A stretch of DNA of 64,000 bases from Gibbula magus (lineage: Eukaryota; Mollusca; Gastropoda; Trochida; Trochidae): contig OW388293.1 in the NCBI GenBank assembly GCA_936450465.1, positions 44,226,982 to 44,290,981 on the forward strand, given 5' to 3'. Below the pieces are notes generated by a model that was not told the DNA's origin, searched no databases, and saw only the letters and a list, made by a program, of their open reading frames with translations. Of this stretch, positions 13,889 to 26,754 are shown in pieces. How positions within the stretch are numbered: position 1 is the stretch's first letter; each line of letters starts with the position of its first letter. Position numbers and translations under genes: made by a program.

Positions 13889-14056
13889 GGAGATAAAGCT
13901 ACTGTGTTTGAAAATTAGAGACATGTTATACTGATTGATAGTGAGTAAATTTAAAATTGAAAACGAAAGCGTAGCGTAAGCTTTCAATTTTGAATGTACT
14001 CGCTATCAATCCAGTATAAAAAGTCTCTGATTTTTAAACACAGTAGCTTTATCTCC
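13889..14056. mobile_element. 168 bp near-palindrome (MITE-like)
   Basis: Two arms of about 80 bp in inverted orientation, starting GGAGATAAAGCTACTGTGTT and ending with its complement, separated by only a few bases around 'gcgtagcg'. A related copy with a truncated left arm lies at 23579-23729 in unit C, and unit A lacks it. No target duplication is evident. The structure fits a MITE or a foldback remnant. Confidence 0.7.
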
Positions 14057-14707
14057 ATTCTACCATGACCGTTTTACCACGGGACTCTTTTTGTCAGATG
14101 ATGACAGTGCATACAACGGCAGCGCTCGAGGCAGACATGATATATGTGCTTATTTATGAATAATCAGCCATTGTAAGACAACTTTTCATTGTATATGTTC
14201 TCTCTACTCTTTCATGTCATATCATTATATAAAATGGTTAAGTCAAAAATATTATATTAAACTAAATAAGAAGACACATTATTTAGAAGAATAAACAAAG
14301 CTATGCAAGTGCATGCGCATATTTGTATGTGTAAAAGGCAAACTGTTAAATTTTAAAGGCCTAGTTTGTTTTTATATTGAATGTATTAATAGTGCATGCC
14401 GTTAAGTGTAAAAACATATTTCTATTGCATTTCCAATTCAAGAGAGAGTACACAGTCAAAGTTGCTTTAAATGTATCGTGGCCTGGATCAAACCTATCAA
14501 TTAAAATGTATCGAAATGACTCCTTTGGGGTAGAATTTCGTCTCAACGATGAGTCGCCATCAACGACTTCATACTAGTGTTTAATAATCATGAAATACTG
14601 CTTGCACCATCTCACAGATGTTCAAAATCGACAAATGATGTGTGTAATCAAAGAGTTTCATGCAATCGCCTTCCTGAACCGAATATGGTTATATTGTTAG
14701 GTTTTTA

Positions 14708-14935
14708 TGATTTACAAATCGCCTTGACGTGTACTACCCACTTCATTGCTGGATAAACTGAGAGTTTGAAGTTTGAGTCATTCCCTGTTGCACACTGAGG
14801 TGTGAGTTGAAAGACTTGTGGTGTCACCCTGGGTAAATGACTTAGTTCGAAGTGTGCCTCTGTCCATCCAACAGCAAATTGGGTACCTTGTATGATACGA
14901 TGGTAGAATTTGAACACTGTGGCCTGTCAGGCGAT
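14708..14935 (+). repeat. SINE-like repeat with tRNA-type B box, copy 2
   Basis: Near-identical to 2255-2485, including the B-box-like 'gtttgagtcattcc' near 14774. Unit C has no counterpart at this position. Confidence 0.5.
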
Positions 14936-15025
14936 TGGTTGTAATCTCCTACAGGAGTGTTCTGTACTGTTTACTGGGGTCAGTTTGTCGACCAGCGCTT
15001 TTTGCATGCAATGTGCATTGATATA

Positions 15026-15058
15026 TGCGCTATAAAAATGATCTTCTATTATTATTAC
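15026..15058 (+). repeat. SINE-type tail, 'gcgctataaa ... attattatt'
   Basis: A short 'tatgcgctataaaaatg...ctattattatta' segment. This kind of 'gcgctatataaat + (ATT)n' ending is typical of metazoan SINE 3' tails. A second such tail follows at 15232-15266. Confidence 0.4.
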
Positions 15059-15231
15059 ACATATCACTTAACATTCACAAAGCACTTCATCCACATTGCA
15101 CTCAGTCAACCAAGCTGTACAAATTGGTACCTGAATACAGGCAGTACTGACGAAGTACTTAGTAGCAGCTTTGAAAGTACAATTCCTTCAGGGTAATAAT
15201 TGTAGTGCGTTGAGCATACCTTAGGGTGTGG

Positions 15232-15266
15232 AAAAGGCGCAATATAAATACGCAATTATTATTATA
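15232..15266 (+). repeat. SINE-type tail, second copy
   Basis: 'aaaaggcgcaatataaatacgc' followed by attattatta. It has the same general form as the tail at 15026-15058 and sits where units A and C read straight through into 'aagtaagaccatt'. Confidence 0.4.
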
Positions 15267-16759
15267 AAGTAAGACCATTAACACAATAACGAATTTACAT
15301 AGGAATACAGTATGGTTCACTATGTTAAAAAGGGATATCAGCATTCATACATAAACGTCACTATACTTACCAATGAATATTTGACATTCCGTGGAAATGG
15401 GCACAAAAAGTCATCCTTCTGGAAATATATATAAAATACACTATCGGATCACATATCCATCGTTTAAGATACTCAGATTAAACTACCCGTCAGTGAAAAG
15501 ACTACAGTCGATAGGACAGACAATGTTCATGTTCTGTAGTGTAATTATCACTCAATATTGCCTCCAGTAACCTTTTGATACAAAGCTAGATCTCATATTT
15601 CTTTGCTGTCCAAAATATAACATGTGATGTCTCAGTACGCCGGTTCTTGTCAGTCACATCAAAATACTTTTCTACTCAATATGGTTGTCATGTCATACTT
15701 GAAAAGAACAAAACATTTAAAAGCACAAAAAAATGTCAAAAACATAGTTGAAAGAGTCTGAGATTTAACGAACGCAACAAATTATTGATCTTAATGATAA
15801 TCTAATTCATACACAGTGTTTCTTAAGGAACAGATGTTGATGACAGTAAGGCTTGTACCCTTTAACTGACCGTTTAAAACATTTGTAGTGTGGCTCCGAA
15901 AAGGCGTTCAGTTTGTATGTCCTTGTTTTTATTTGAAAAAATTAACTTTACTTTTTTATTTCCTGATCCTAACCGATATGAACTGAAGGTTTGTCCGACT
16001 CGACTAATTATGTATTTAAAACGCTTCAATCCACATCCCTAGTCCTTGAACTTTATTTATTCATGGGATGTTCTTAAAGACATCAATTGTTCTTGATGTG
16101 TTTTTTTTGTAAACAACTTACATGGTCACTTTAAAAAAAATGTTGACCTCTTTATATTTCGAAAGCACCTCGGTTGTGTAAATGTTTTGTACATACATCT
16201 ATAAACTTGGTTGGAAAAGAATAACATGATATTCGGGAGTGATAGGAATTACACGTGTCTCCATGGCTATTTAGTAGATTAATGAATGAATGATTTCTGA
16301 TGAAAAATAAGTCTTACTTTCTTATGACATGATGCTTATATGGATTTAGAATCGTTTGTGTAGTTGTGAAACAAATACACCTGATGGGAAAGTAATTGTG
16401 TAATATTGCAATAAGTGATTGTGTTGTTCAGTAATTATACGTCAAATGATCACCGACGTCATAAGACAACAGTTATCTAAAAAACGAAATCATCTCCATA
16501 TGCAAGTTCAGCTTAAAAGTCTAGTTTGTTCATTTTACAATTCCGTCGGTTGACAGCTGTCATTTAAAATATATTTCATGTCTTTGAGAATCCAATCAAA
16601 GGTTTTTTTTATCGACACACACCTAGTAGCTTTAAACAGAATTTATTTTCAACTTCGAACATACATTTTCTAACATTCTAAATATATGCTAGATTTATTT
16701 TAGTATTAATAATCTATTTTCTATTCATTTTAACGCTTATATTAAATAAACATAAACTT

Positions 16760-17240
16760 AATTTGGATGATTCTTCGTCTGTGAAAGTTTTAGATACATG
16801 TATATATGTAACTGATGACTGACTCATTACTTAATTTTTTGCCCCAACGTGCCACTGGAATGTAAGGTGTAGACCTTACAGTTTAATTCAGTTCTTTCGT
16901 ACATAGATAGTTGGGAGTCGTACTGACAACAGAAGCCCAAATTTGTTGATTTCTCACTTTGCTTCCAGACATGACGTGTGCAGGCTAATTGACATGTTAA
17001 TTGACATTTATTGTCTGTCTCAGCTACTTCAGTTGAAAAGTTGAAAAAGTCTTCAGCTTGAGTTAACGAAGGTAAAATCCACATTTGAATTGGTTTTCAT
17101 TCACAAACATTCTATTTCGCTTAATCATCCTGGTTTGTAATAAAACAATATAAACTTTTCTGGGTTGAAGTATGCAAAAAACTACAGAAGACTATCCAAA
17201 CTGGGTTTAATATGTGTAGTGCATATTCCTGAAAGCGATT
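16760..17240 (+). repeat. Half-unit module, copy 3
   Basis: Collinear with 6150-6640 and nearly the same over its whole length, including 'gccactggaatgtaaggtg'. It ends just left of the MITE at 17259. Confidence 0.7.
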
Positions 17241-17258
17241 TGTAACATTTCTATTTAA

Positions 17259-17612
17259 AGGGGCAGTAGCACGTTTTCTGAAAATTTTATTTTTTTAAAT
17301 TTCCCATTTATAATGATAGTTTATGTCATTTATATTTACTTAAGAGGGTAAAACATCTTATTACAAAAACCAATTATCCGTAGCGGTAATAACGATGTTG
17401 TGTATAAAGCATAAATTTAATGGCGGCCATTTTATTGTGAACACATTTTATTATTTCGAATGACAAAAACGTTTCCTATAGCTTTACAGAATCATGTACA
17501 AACATTTTTTAACTTGATTTTCCGAAGAGAGAAGGTTGTTTTACTTTTGGTGACATTATTTTTCAAATACATTTCATCGACTTATTTCAGCGAAAAGCGT
17601 GCTACTGCCCCT
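17259..17612. mobile_element. 354 bp MITE with TTAA target duplication
   Basis: Terminal inverted repeats AGGGGCAGTAGCACG (left) and CGTGCTACTGCCCCT (right), extending imperfectly to about 25 bp. TTAA direct repeats flank it at 17255-17258 and 17613-17616. Units A (near 6620) and C (near 27315) lack the insertion, giving an empty-site comparison. It has no coding capacity. The TTAA target points to a piggyBac- or Kolobok-type transposase acting in trans; the AGGGG terminus is unlike the usual CCY start of piggyBac. Confidence 0.88.
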
Positions 17613-17689
17613 TTAAAATGTGAAATGATATGCGTGTAGGTCTGATTTAAACAGTCTGTATTTCCAGATGGTACATGTACACGGGCATT

Positions 17690-19100
17690 ATTCAGAAACC
17701 ACTAAATATAAGAAAGTTCTGAAAAGTATCACCTTTATTTGAACTATTGTATCACCGACACGTCTGATGCGTCCATAACCGAATGGTTTCAGACACTTTC
17801 TGTCATTCATCGAGTCACATAAACATGATCAGAATCACTATTATCTAATAATGCATCACCAATCTCTTTACTGATGGATGATTATGCTGGACGCAGATAC
17901 TCATTACAGTGTCTGGACCACAGGAGACAGTGCTTCTAGAGCTGCATTATACGGTTCATTGGCAGAATTATTTACACGATTTCTTACATTGTTTGCTTTG
18001 TAGAGACAAACAGGTACAGAAAATAGGATATTATTCAGCTAACTCTCAGCATAACAAAGATCTGCAAATTGTCAAGTTTATTTGTAGAAGGATATTGTAT
18101 GTATCACCAAGTCGTGTGATGCGTCCTTAGAGCTGACTGGTTCAGACGCTTTCTGTCACTCATGATTATGTCCCCCAAAATTTTTTTCGGGAGACATAAT
18201 GTTTTCGCCTCCGTCCGTCATTCCGTTAATCCGTTATTCCGAAATGCTTTCTTTTCCGGACCATATCTCAAAAACCGTTCAATATTTTTTCACGAAACTT
18301 GGTATGTGGTTAGACCTAGTGGTGGAGTGGTGCCTTTTGCTATTTTGGTTATTCTGAATTTTTTTTTTCTGGTTTCCATGGAAACAATTTGAACTTAGTG
18401 CATATTGGGGGTAGGGACCTTTTCCGGCCTCTATCTCCAAAACCATTCAATATTTTTTCACCAAACTTGGTATTTGCTTAGACCTAGTGATAGAGTGGTG
18501 CCTTTTGCTACTTTGGCTATTCTGATTTTTTAATTTTACTGGTTTCCATGGCAACAATTTCAACTTAGTGAAATTGGGGATAGGGACCTTTTCCGGCCTC
18601 TATGTCAAAATCTATCAAGTATTTCTTTACGAAACTTGGTATGTGGTTAGACCTAATGGTGGAGTGGTGCCTTTTGCTATTTTTTGGTTATTCTGAATTA
18701 TTTTTTTCTGGTTTCCATGGAAACAATTTGAACTTAGTGCATATTGGGGGTAGGGACCTTTTCCATCCCCAAAACCGTTCAATATTTTTTCAGCAAACTT
18801 TGTATTTGCTTAGACCTAGTGATAGAGTGGTGCCTTTTGCTACTTTGGCTATTCTGAATTTTTTATTTTCTCGTTATTAATGCAGTATTGAACTTAGTTC
18901 TAAGCATAAGTGAAAAATAAGGGTAATATGACTAGGTTGGATTGAAAGTTGGAGCGGGGGACATCACAGTGCATCACATGCACATATTTCTAGTTATATA
19001 TAAACATGATCGGAATCACTATTATCTAATAACTAATCACTCACCTCTTTACGTTACACATGACAAAGATCCTGATTAAAGTGTCTGGACCAAAGAAGGC
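17690..19100 (+). repeat. ~340 bp subrepeat doublet, unit B, split by an insertion
   Basis: Same doublet as 8740-9330. The second copy is interrupted at 18166-18995 between 'ctcatgattat' and 'ataaacatgatcgg', which are adjacent in units A (9211-9232) and C (27851-27872). Confidence 0.7.
18166..18995. mobile_element. Element with ATGTCCCCC termini carrying a ~165 bp tandem array
   Basis: An insertion of about 0.8 kb found only in unit B. The left end is a small palindrome (18165-18200: ATTATGTCCCCC facing CGGGAGACATAAT). The right end has an inverted GGGGGACAT (18956-18964). Inside are four tandem blocks with matching 'acttggtat' or 'actttgtat' landmarks at 18297, 18465, 18634 and 18797, so periods of 168, 169 and 163. 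Blocks 1 and 3 share 'atgtggttagacc'; blocks 2 and 4 share 'atttgcttagacc', so the true repeat is a dimer of about 337 bp. The reading frames inside are products of the array, not genes. Confidence 0.75.
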
Positions 19101-21380
19101 AGTCCTCTGTCTGTTGAAAATATGCATCCTTTGTCAAAGTGTCAGCAGAATATAATATAATGACTTCGTTGCAACTGAAGTATTTTGTCGAAAATGCAGA
19201 CATACACGACCAATATCAGCTTCATTATTTTCAATAAATATTCCCCCATGGACATTCAGTTTATATACAGTTATTTCGAATTCGTATTCAGTTCAGAGAT
19301 ATCATACCAATTGTTGGAATATTGTTCGCATCATGAACTATTGTTTCATTTTGAAAATAACATACTGTTTGTTAAAACATTTGAAAAAATGTCGAATGAT
19401 GCACATTTGCATCATGAAAGTCCGGATTTGAATTTGAATTAATCATATACTTAAATATGCAAGTAAATGAAACATGTATCTAATCTTATTTCAAACAGAA
19501 AATAATGACGACTTTTTATTGATTATCGTCGATGTTGAAGTATATATTCTTCCCTGAAAGCAACAGCATTTAATTTTGAATGCTGATAGTTCACACATAG
19601 TAGTAATTAAATAAATTTGACACTTAACCTGTTTATATCATAGTATTGTTTAATGGTTATGTAATCTGATATTTAGTAATTTAAAGACCAAAAAGTTTCT
19701 TAACAATTTTCCAGATTATAATTTAATAATGAACAAAAAAAATGATGTGAATATCTATATCTCGCACTTTCCGCCCTCTAATGCATACGCAAGGCGCTAC
19801 TAGTAACCCTAAGCCCCTAAACAGAAAATTTATTTTAGCAATTTAAATGCATGGATAATTAATATTGTTTCTATATTATGGTATTTTCGAAATAAAATGG
19901 CATAAATACGTGATGTAAACCATATAATACTTGCAATGTATGTATTGTGTGTGAATGAGACTCATTAAAATATTTTGTATATATTTGGGTTTAGTAGAAT
20001 TTTTTTTTCAAATGTAAGTTTTCATTATTTATTAGAACCAAAATGAGAACACTCTAACACTGTAACAATATACCAATGCCAAGATTTCAAGACACAAGGA
20101 ATGAATTCTTTTGAATAATTTTCATTTTTCTTATATTCCTCTTTCTTTGGTATTTTAAATTGTAAGTGGAGAAATAGCAAATGTTCAAAGATACTATTCA
20201 CAAAAGACATCCAGTAGTTACATGTTTTATCAAAAATATAATCGAACCTGACATGGTACACTGTTTATAAAACATTTCATTCCTATAACTATAAGGGACT
20301 GTCAATCATTATTACCATGAGTATATAATTTTAGTTCCAGTGTGAAACGGAAATCTAGATGTCAGGACACTTACAACTGAATGGTAAACAGTACCAAAAG
20401 ATAAGATGTACAGTACATTAAATATACGATTATGTAACAAAATATCTGTATTCAACCCTATAACTGACCTCCAATTGGTTACAAAGTTAATGAGTGTGTC
20501 ATTCAAGAACAATATATAATTCTTAATTTATTTTCCAGAATTCATTACGCTGATTTATGGAGCATTCCAAGTACCAACATAGCCGTATTCACCATACATT
20601 AACATTAGCTAACCACGTTTGTTATTGACTAAATTTTAGTTAAAATCGTCAAGAAGGCAATCGAACATGAAGAGGATGTCAGTGACCTATTCGAGTCTAT
20701 CGAATATCACACTTAAATCTGAAATATTCAATGTGTCAATGTTCTTTTTTTTCATTCAAATGAATGTCACCTTTCCATTTTCAGGCCCAAATGGATGTAA
20801 ATTGGAATTGAGTACCAACTGACTCCTGAGTTTTTTTAAAAGGTTTTAATCTACTTCCTGATGCTCATGTATTCAACTGTCAGAAAGTTTCATGGGTTTC
20901 TTTGTGACCTTCTTCTGGTTTCGGTCAAAATGATGATGGCCTTGTAATGTCTCAATGGTCACTCGTTACTATTGATTTTGAATACTTTATTTTGTAAATT
21001 TACGCAGCAGTTACCAGTACACAATGTAGTTTAGCATATATGACTCTTTAAACATAAAGGATTAACAATTGATATTATTGATACGTCAATGTTCACTGAC
21101 GTCACACTACGATTGTTATCTAGTGTTACCATGATAACATGATCCACCTTCTTGTGTAAACACAGCTGAAAATGCAAGTCTGTAAACTAAACCACTTCTT
21201 ACTTTGTCCCTTTCTCTGTCTGTGATTTGAGCATGCCCTTTCAACACGTGGAATATATCATGGTACATATACCCTCATTTTTATTTTATGATACAGAACA
21301 CAGAAATGTATTGCACAATGACTTTGAGAACGTAATTAAATATAACTTCATCATTATATATCCATTTGGTCAAATATTCC

Positions 21381-21405
21381 ATATATATATATATATATAT
21401 ATATT
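21381..21405. repeat. (AT)n microsatellite
   Basis: About 12 AT dinucleotides at the position equivalent to the longer tract at 11469-11518. It generates the poly-Ile/Tyr stretch of a spurious 128-codon frame here. Confidence 0.9.
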
Positions 21406-21509
21406 AAATGTGTTGTCAACTTTAAAAATTGAATTGTTCAACATGCTACTTTTCAATGAATCAGTAAAACATCCAATTACGCACAGTAAGTTTAAATCCA
21501 TTTTAATAG

Positions 21510-22000
21510 AGTGCATCCTCTGTGACACTTTCAAATGGAGTATACATGTACATGTACATATATCAATGATGATTGACACATCACTTAACTTTCTGTCCCA
21601 TCGTGCCACTTGAATGAAGGGTGTAGATCTAATACATTAAATAAAACTTTAATCGACGTCTCTTGTCTGTCTCAGCTAACTCGTAGGCTGTAGTTTAAGC
21701 TGTTGATACATTTTAGCTAGAAAAAGTAATTTAAGTCTTAAGTTAACGAAGAGGCAATAAATTCAAGAATTGAAAGTGATACACATTAACTTGTAAAAGC
21801 AAGTCAAAGTGTGCAGGAAAATATCATGGTTTATATAAGATCATATGATTGAAAAGAAATGGCTGTCAAATGCAATCGAAGTATGCAAACAAAAACTGTC
21901 CAAAATGAGTGCAATTAAAACAGATCCTGTCATTCATCAAGTAAAATAAACTTGATCATAATTACTATTATCTGAAAATACATTATTAGGTACACTGGAC
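21510..22000 (+). repeat. Half-unit module, copy 4
   Basis: Matches 11630-12360 collinearly, from 'catcctctgtgacacttt' through 'tcgtgccacttgaatgaagg' and 'ttgtctgtctcagctaactcg'. Confidence 0.65.
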
Positions 22001-22848
22001 AGATCTAGTTTTGTCTGGACAAATGAAGGCAATGCATTTTTAGCTGCATTACAGGCTCCTTTGGGTAAATTTATTATATATGATTCTCAATATCATTAGC
22101 TCTGTATAGTTAGCACAGGGTTAGTCAACCCGGATGCGGAATATGTATTTTCCAAACTGTAATATTTATCTCTAGAAAATCGTTCCAAAAGAAACACTAC
22201 AAAGTATTTTCTTGTCTTAATCAAAACCAAACAAGTGTGCTTTTTAACCAATAACCAAAATGCTCAGACACTTTCTGCATTTGATCATGTCGCATAAACA
22301 TGATCGTAATTACCATTAACCAATAACGCATGACTGACCTCTTTACATGGCACAGATCCCATTACAGCGTCTGAGACAAATCAGACAGTCCTCCGTTTCT
22401 TGAATACACGCACTGTTGGTCAAATCATTTCCTTTTTTTGCATCAACAAAAATAAAATGGGGATGAATTGGCTTCAAATCAAGTACATGTACATGTAAAC
22501 ACCTCTTCAACGAAACATTGTGCAACAGAGCATTCAGTTTATGTTGATGTGAATCAATTTAGCATTACAATTACAATTATTGGTTCAGTCCTGTCTGGTG
22601 ATATTAAACAACTTGTGAGTTAACTGCTTCAGCAAACACTGGAGAATTGTAATACAATATATAACAGCTCGTTGTTATTGAAATACATAACTAATCCTAT
22701 TGTTGTTAGCCATTCAGAAACAGTAGCAGAAATAATGTGATTATTTATGGAAAATCAGCCAGTGTAAGACAACGTTTCATTATATGTTCTCTGTACTGTT
22801 TTCATGTCATATCATTGTATGAATTGTTAAATTAAAATTCTTACACAA

Positions 22849-23578
22849 GCGGGCAAAGATATGCCGAGTATTAAAGTTTTCATAATGGTTATGGGTATTA
22901 ATTTTTTTTCTAAATATAACTTGCATTTTGATTGGTTGACGGAACTACTTTACGCCAATTCATGAATTGCTAAGCTGTACTATTTTAGCTAATTCACAAA
23001 GATGAAAAATTTCGAGCATACCAATTTCAGGTCACACGTCAGTATACACATAATAGAAAATCAAGTTCAATCTGTTTCCGAGACCGCATTTACAGTACTA
23101 AACTTGCATTATTTTTCATTGATTTTCATAAAAAATTTCTCTCATTCAGCGACATTGTTTACAAGATAAACGAGTTGTTTAATATGTCAGTAAACCATTT
23201 TTGAAATAAGTTCAACAGTTATTTTGAATATTTCTGTAAATAGAGCGCTAGTTGCAATCTATTTAGATGTGTGCATTTTGAAGGTGCGAGAGAGTTGATG
23301 AATGGCTAATGAGTACTATCTGTATTTTAAAGTTTAATCAACGTAGTGAATTCGCGTCTTGTTTTACGATTTTTACGCATTAAAATAATCTTGGTAAGAA
23401 AAAGAATAACCAACTACGTAGGTGCTCGAAATTACTGATCTGATCTGATCTGATCCCTCGTGAATTATTATGTCAAACTCCTCGCTAAAGCTCGGAGTTT
23501 ATCACAACAATCAACTCGGGACAGATAATCCGTAATTCCTCGCAACTCGTTGATTACTCTTTAAATATAAATGCTTTT
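22849..23578. other. Unmatched insertion of about 730 bp in unit C
   Basis: Sequence with no counterpart in unit B, lying between 'ttaaattaaaattctt' and the truncated palindrome at 23579. It replaces the outer 20 bp or so of that palindrome's left arm. It contains a (GATCT)n tract at 23432-23453. No clear terminal repeats or coding sequence were found, so its nature is unresolved. Confidence 0.45.
23432..23453. repeat. (GATCT)n microsatellite
   Basis: Four consecutive copies of the pentamer ctgat/gatct. Confidence 0.85.
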
Positions 23579-23729
23579 TTTTGAAAATCAGGACATATTA
23601 TACTGGATTGATAGCGAGTAAACTTAAAATTGAAACCGAAAGTGTACCGTGATGTTTCAATTTTAAATTTACTCACAATTAATCCAGTATAACATGTCTC
23701 TGATTTTCAAACACTGTAGCTTTATCTCC
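23579..23729. mobile_element. Truncated copy of the near-palindromic MITE
   Basis: Right arm complete to 'gtagctttatctcc', left arm starting only at 'ttgaaaatcagg'. It otherwise matches 13905-14056, so the insertion to its left removed the outer part of the arm. Confidence 0.65.
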
Positions 23730-25841
23730 ATTCTTCCATGATCGTTTTACAACAAGACTCTTTTTGTCAGATTCTAACAATGCATACAACGGCAGCGCTC
23801 GAGGTCAGAATTACATTTGAAAAATCCATTGTTGACAACTGCCAATTTCATAAAAATAATTATTGTTGTAATGCAAAAATCTTTTCCCCCATGAGTTTCC
23901 CCATAACTATTTACATACATCTAATATATGTGTCATTTATTACGTGAGTTTTAGTTTTGTTTGCCCAACATTCACGTTCATACAATCAGAATTAGTTTTC
24001 CTGAATTCCGCGCTTTTGGAATAACCTGCATAAGCATATTACCCGACATTCAAAATGGCTACAGTTTGCCAGTCGCTGTGTGACCAGCGTGAGGACTTGT
24101 ATTTTTTAAAATGAAGTGTTCCAGGTGAGGGTAATTTCCAATTCGGGTACGAAATGCACATGCTAGTAATTAACGTAGGTGTGCAGATGATGTGACATAT
24201 GTATTTCTTAGTTTACATCAAAACATTACGCTTGGTTTTCAACTGAGCATTGAGTCAATAACACTGCGTTTGCTCTCTTTCTTAACTGCAACTATGGCCA
24301 CTTTATGGACAGATCTTGATACTGACGTCAATGAGCTAAATTTAGAGGAGGTTCAATCCTGAATTGATCAAGTTTGATTTTTCTGGAGGACCAATCAGAA
24401 TCGATTATCCAGCAATGTCATGGTAGAATTTTATTTTAAACTAAATGACAAGACAAATCATTTAAAGGAATAAACAAAGCTATGCAAGTGCGTATATGTG
24501 TATGTGTACAAGGCAAACTGTTAAATTGTAATGGCCTCGTTTGTTTTTATAACGAATGTATTAATAGTGCATGTTGTCAAGTGTAAGAACGTTCTTCTAT
24601 ATATTACATTTCAAGTTCAGAGACGAACACACGAGCTGCATTAACTGATTAAAATATAGCAAATAATAGACCTCTGATTACGTTTTTTAGTGAGTTCAGG
24701 TACTGTTAAATTATTTTGTGAAATATTTTGTGAAGTTTCTCCTTTTTTTAAGCTACTACCCCAATATATATGTAGGTTTCACGAAAAAAATCTGACTACA
24801 GTGTAGTAAATAAAATGATAATTTGTAAGTTTTTAAAAACAAGTCTTAGAAAATTGTTAACAGAGTTGCATGATCACAACTAATTATGACTATAATCTTT
24901 AATTGAACATTAAATAAGCAAGATTTCAAAGCGTGCATATTTCACAACTTGGAGATGTATTTGGTTATTTTTGACCCCAAAAAATTAGAAGTAAGAAAAA
25001 TGATATTTTGATTTTCTCTCCTTGAAATTTAAAAACAAATTTAAATTGACTCAGATAGTAGCTTAACAGAAATATTACATAACATTACGTCGATTTTGTG
25101 ACAAATTTTTTACTTTTTCTGAATGATAAACATAAAGTAAGACCATTAACACAACAACTAATTAACATCGTGTAGGAATACACTCTGGTTCAATATGCTA
25201 AAAGGGATATCTGCATTCGTACAGAAACGTCACTATTACACATATCAATAAATACTTGACATTCCGTCTTGATATATATAAAATACACTTTTGGATCACA
25301 TATCCATGTTTAAGATACTAAGACAGAAACTACCCATCAGTGCAAGGACCGCATTGGGTAGAATACATCATTGCCATATTCATTTCGTGTAATTTTCACC
25401 CAATATTGCCTCCAGCAACCTTTCTCTGCTGTCGAAGATATGACATGTGATGTCTCAGTACGCCTGTTCTTGTCAGTCACATCAAAGCGCTCTTCTACTG
25501 AATAAGGTTGTCATGCAATACTTGAAAAGAACAAATGGAAATGAAGGACAATTTGCACAGGAAATGAGTGTCAAGAATATGGTAAAAAAGGGTATGTTGT
25601 TTGCCGAACGTAACAGATTTTTAATCTCAAGGTTAATCTATTTTACACACAGTATTTCTGCATGAAAACGGTAAGGCTTCCACCATTAACTTCCCATTTA
25701 TGGCATGTGCAGTGTTTCTCCGAACAGGCTTTCAGTAAGTGTTTGGTAAGGCAATAGTGATTAAAAGTGTCGTTGAGCTTGCCTTAGATCTGGCCTTGAA
25801 ACGATTTCGGGATGGACGGAGCCCATTTCAATAACCCCGAC

Positions 25842-25945
25842 TTTGGATGCATGTTATAGGGGCATGATTTGTAAGTGTGAAAAAACAAACACTGCTGCCG
25901 GAGAAAATTGATTTTGGATGCATGTTATAGGGGCATGATTTGTAA
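25842..25945. repeat. Direct repeat, 33 bp x 2, spaced 71 bp
   Basis: 'tttggatgcatgttatagg' followed by 'ggcatgatttgtaa' occurs at 25842 and again at 25913. It lies in a part of unit C that has no counterpart in A or B. Confidence 0.85.
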
Positions 25946-26339
25946 AGTGATAACCGCAATTCAATACAGCAGAGTATAATACTTTTATTTATGTTTCTCT
26001 TTTATGTCTGTTCAAGTACACTTTGAGTGTTGAAATCGCTTTTTCAAAATCGGTTTTGGCCAGAATGTTTTGCATTTAACTTTATATTCATAAAATGTAG
26101 AAATTTAATTAATAAAAGACGTTGTTGGTATAAATTACCTTCTTGGGCTTCAGTGTGTTGACACATCTTTACTGTAAAACGTCATTGAAACAAAACAAAA
26201 AAGCCCTTATTGACTCTCCTATCTCGTCTAGTAAAAAAGTCGTTCTAAGAAATATGAACAGATAATGTTTTGAAAGTGTTTAGTTGGCTTATGAAGACAT
26301 CATTTGTCTCGGTTTTAGTCGTGTTTATCGAATGTTTCT

Positions 26340-26560
26340 TTTTCAGTTGAGTGTATATATATGACAAAATTCATTGACACATCACTCAACGTTTTGCCAA
26401 ATCGGGCCAACTGAATGTCGATGTAGACCTAATAATTGTATTCAATACTCAAAATGTGCTGCCCAAACAGATAACCTGGCTCCCCGACATGCCGTTGGTA
26501 GGTTAATTGGCACATGTGTTGTCTGTCACAGTTACTTCAACCCTGAGGCCTCTTCAGCTG
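26340..26560 (+). repeat. Half-unit module, copy 5 (short)
   Basis: Diverged version with 'gacacatcactcaacgtttt', 'gggccaactgaatg', 'ctccccgacatgccgttggt' and 'tgttgtctgtcacag'. It lies only about 400 bp before copy 6. Confidence 0.55.
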
Positions 26561-26754
26561 CGGTAAAATCTAATCGCGTTTTTCAACTTAATTAAGAAAT
26601 TCTGAACCTTCAAGATCATATGACTAACACATTTTGTTCTGTTCATAAACACTTGGTTATATGCATAGCAATATACTAAAATGTATACACTTTCTAACAC
26701 TCAATAAATATATGCTAGAATTCTTTTAGTCAGTATACAGTCAGTCTAAATAAA

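Larger units (their letters stand above)
11091..21230. repeat. Large tandem repeat unit B
   Basis: Second copy of the unit of about 10 kb, same orientation as A. It has its own insertions: a TTAA-flanked MITE at 17259-17612, an array-bearing element at 18166-18995, and unmatched sequence at about 19802-20310 that replaces the block found at 10132-10200 in A and 28491-28560 in C. It also contains a 168 bp near-palindrome (13889-14056) and a SINE-like piece (14708-14935). No protein-coding gene is supported; reading frames here are short and not conserved between units. Confidence 0.8.

Noticed and set aside
18162..18880. Frames of 76 and 92 codons with aromatic-rich repeats
   Set aside because: Translations of the ~168 bp tandem array; the same frame is not kept in all units.
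21227..21613. 128-codon plus-strand frame
   Set aside because: It reads through an (AT)n microsatellite and repeat module; the equivalent region of unit A/B (11090-11730) has no matching frame.
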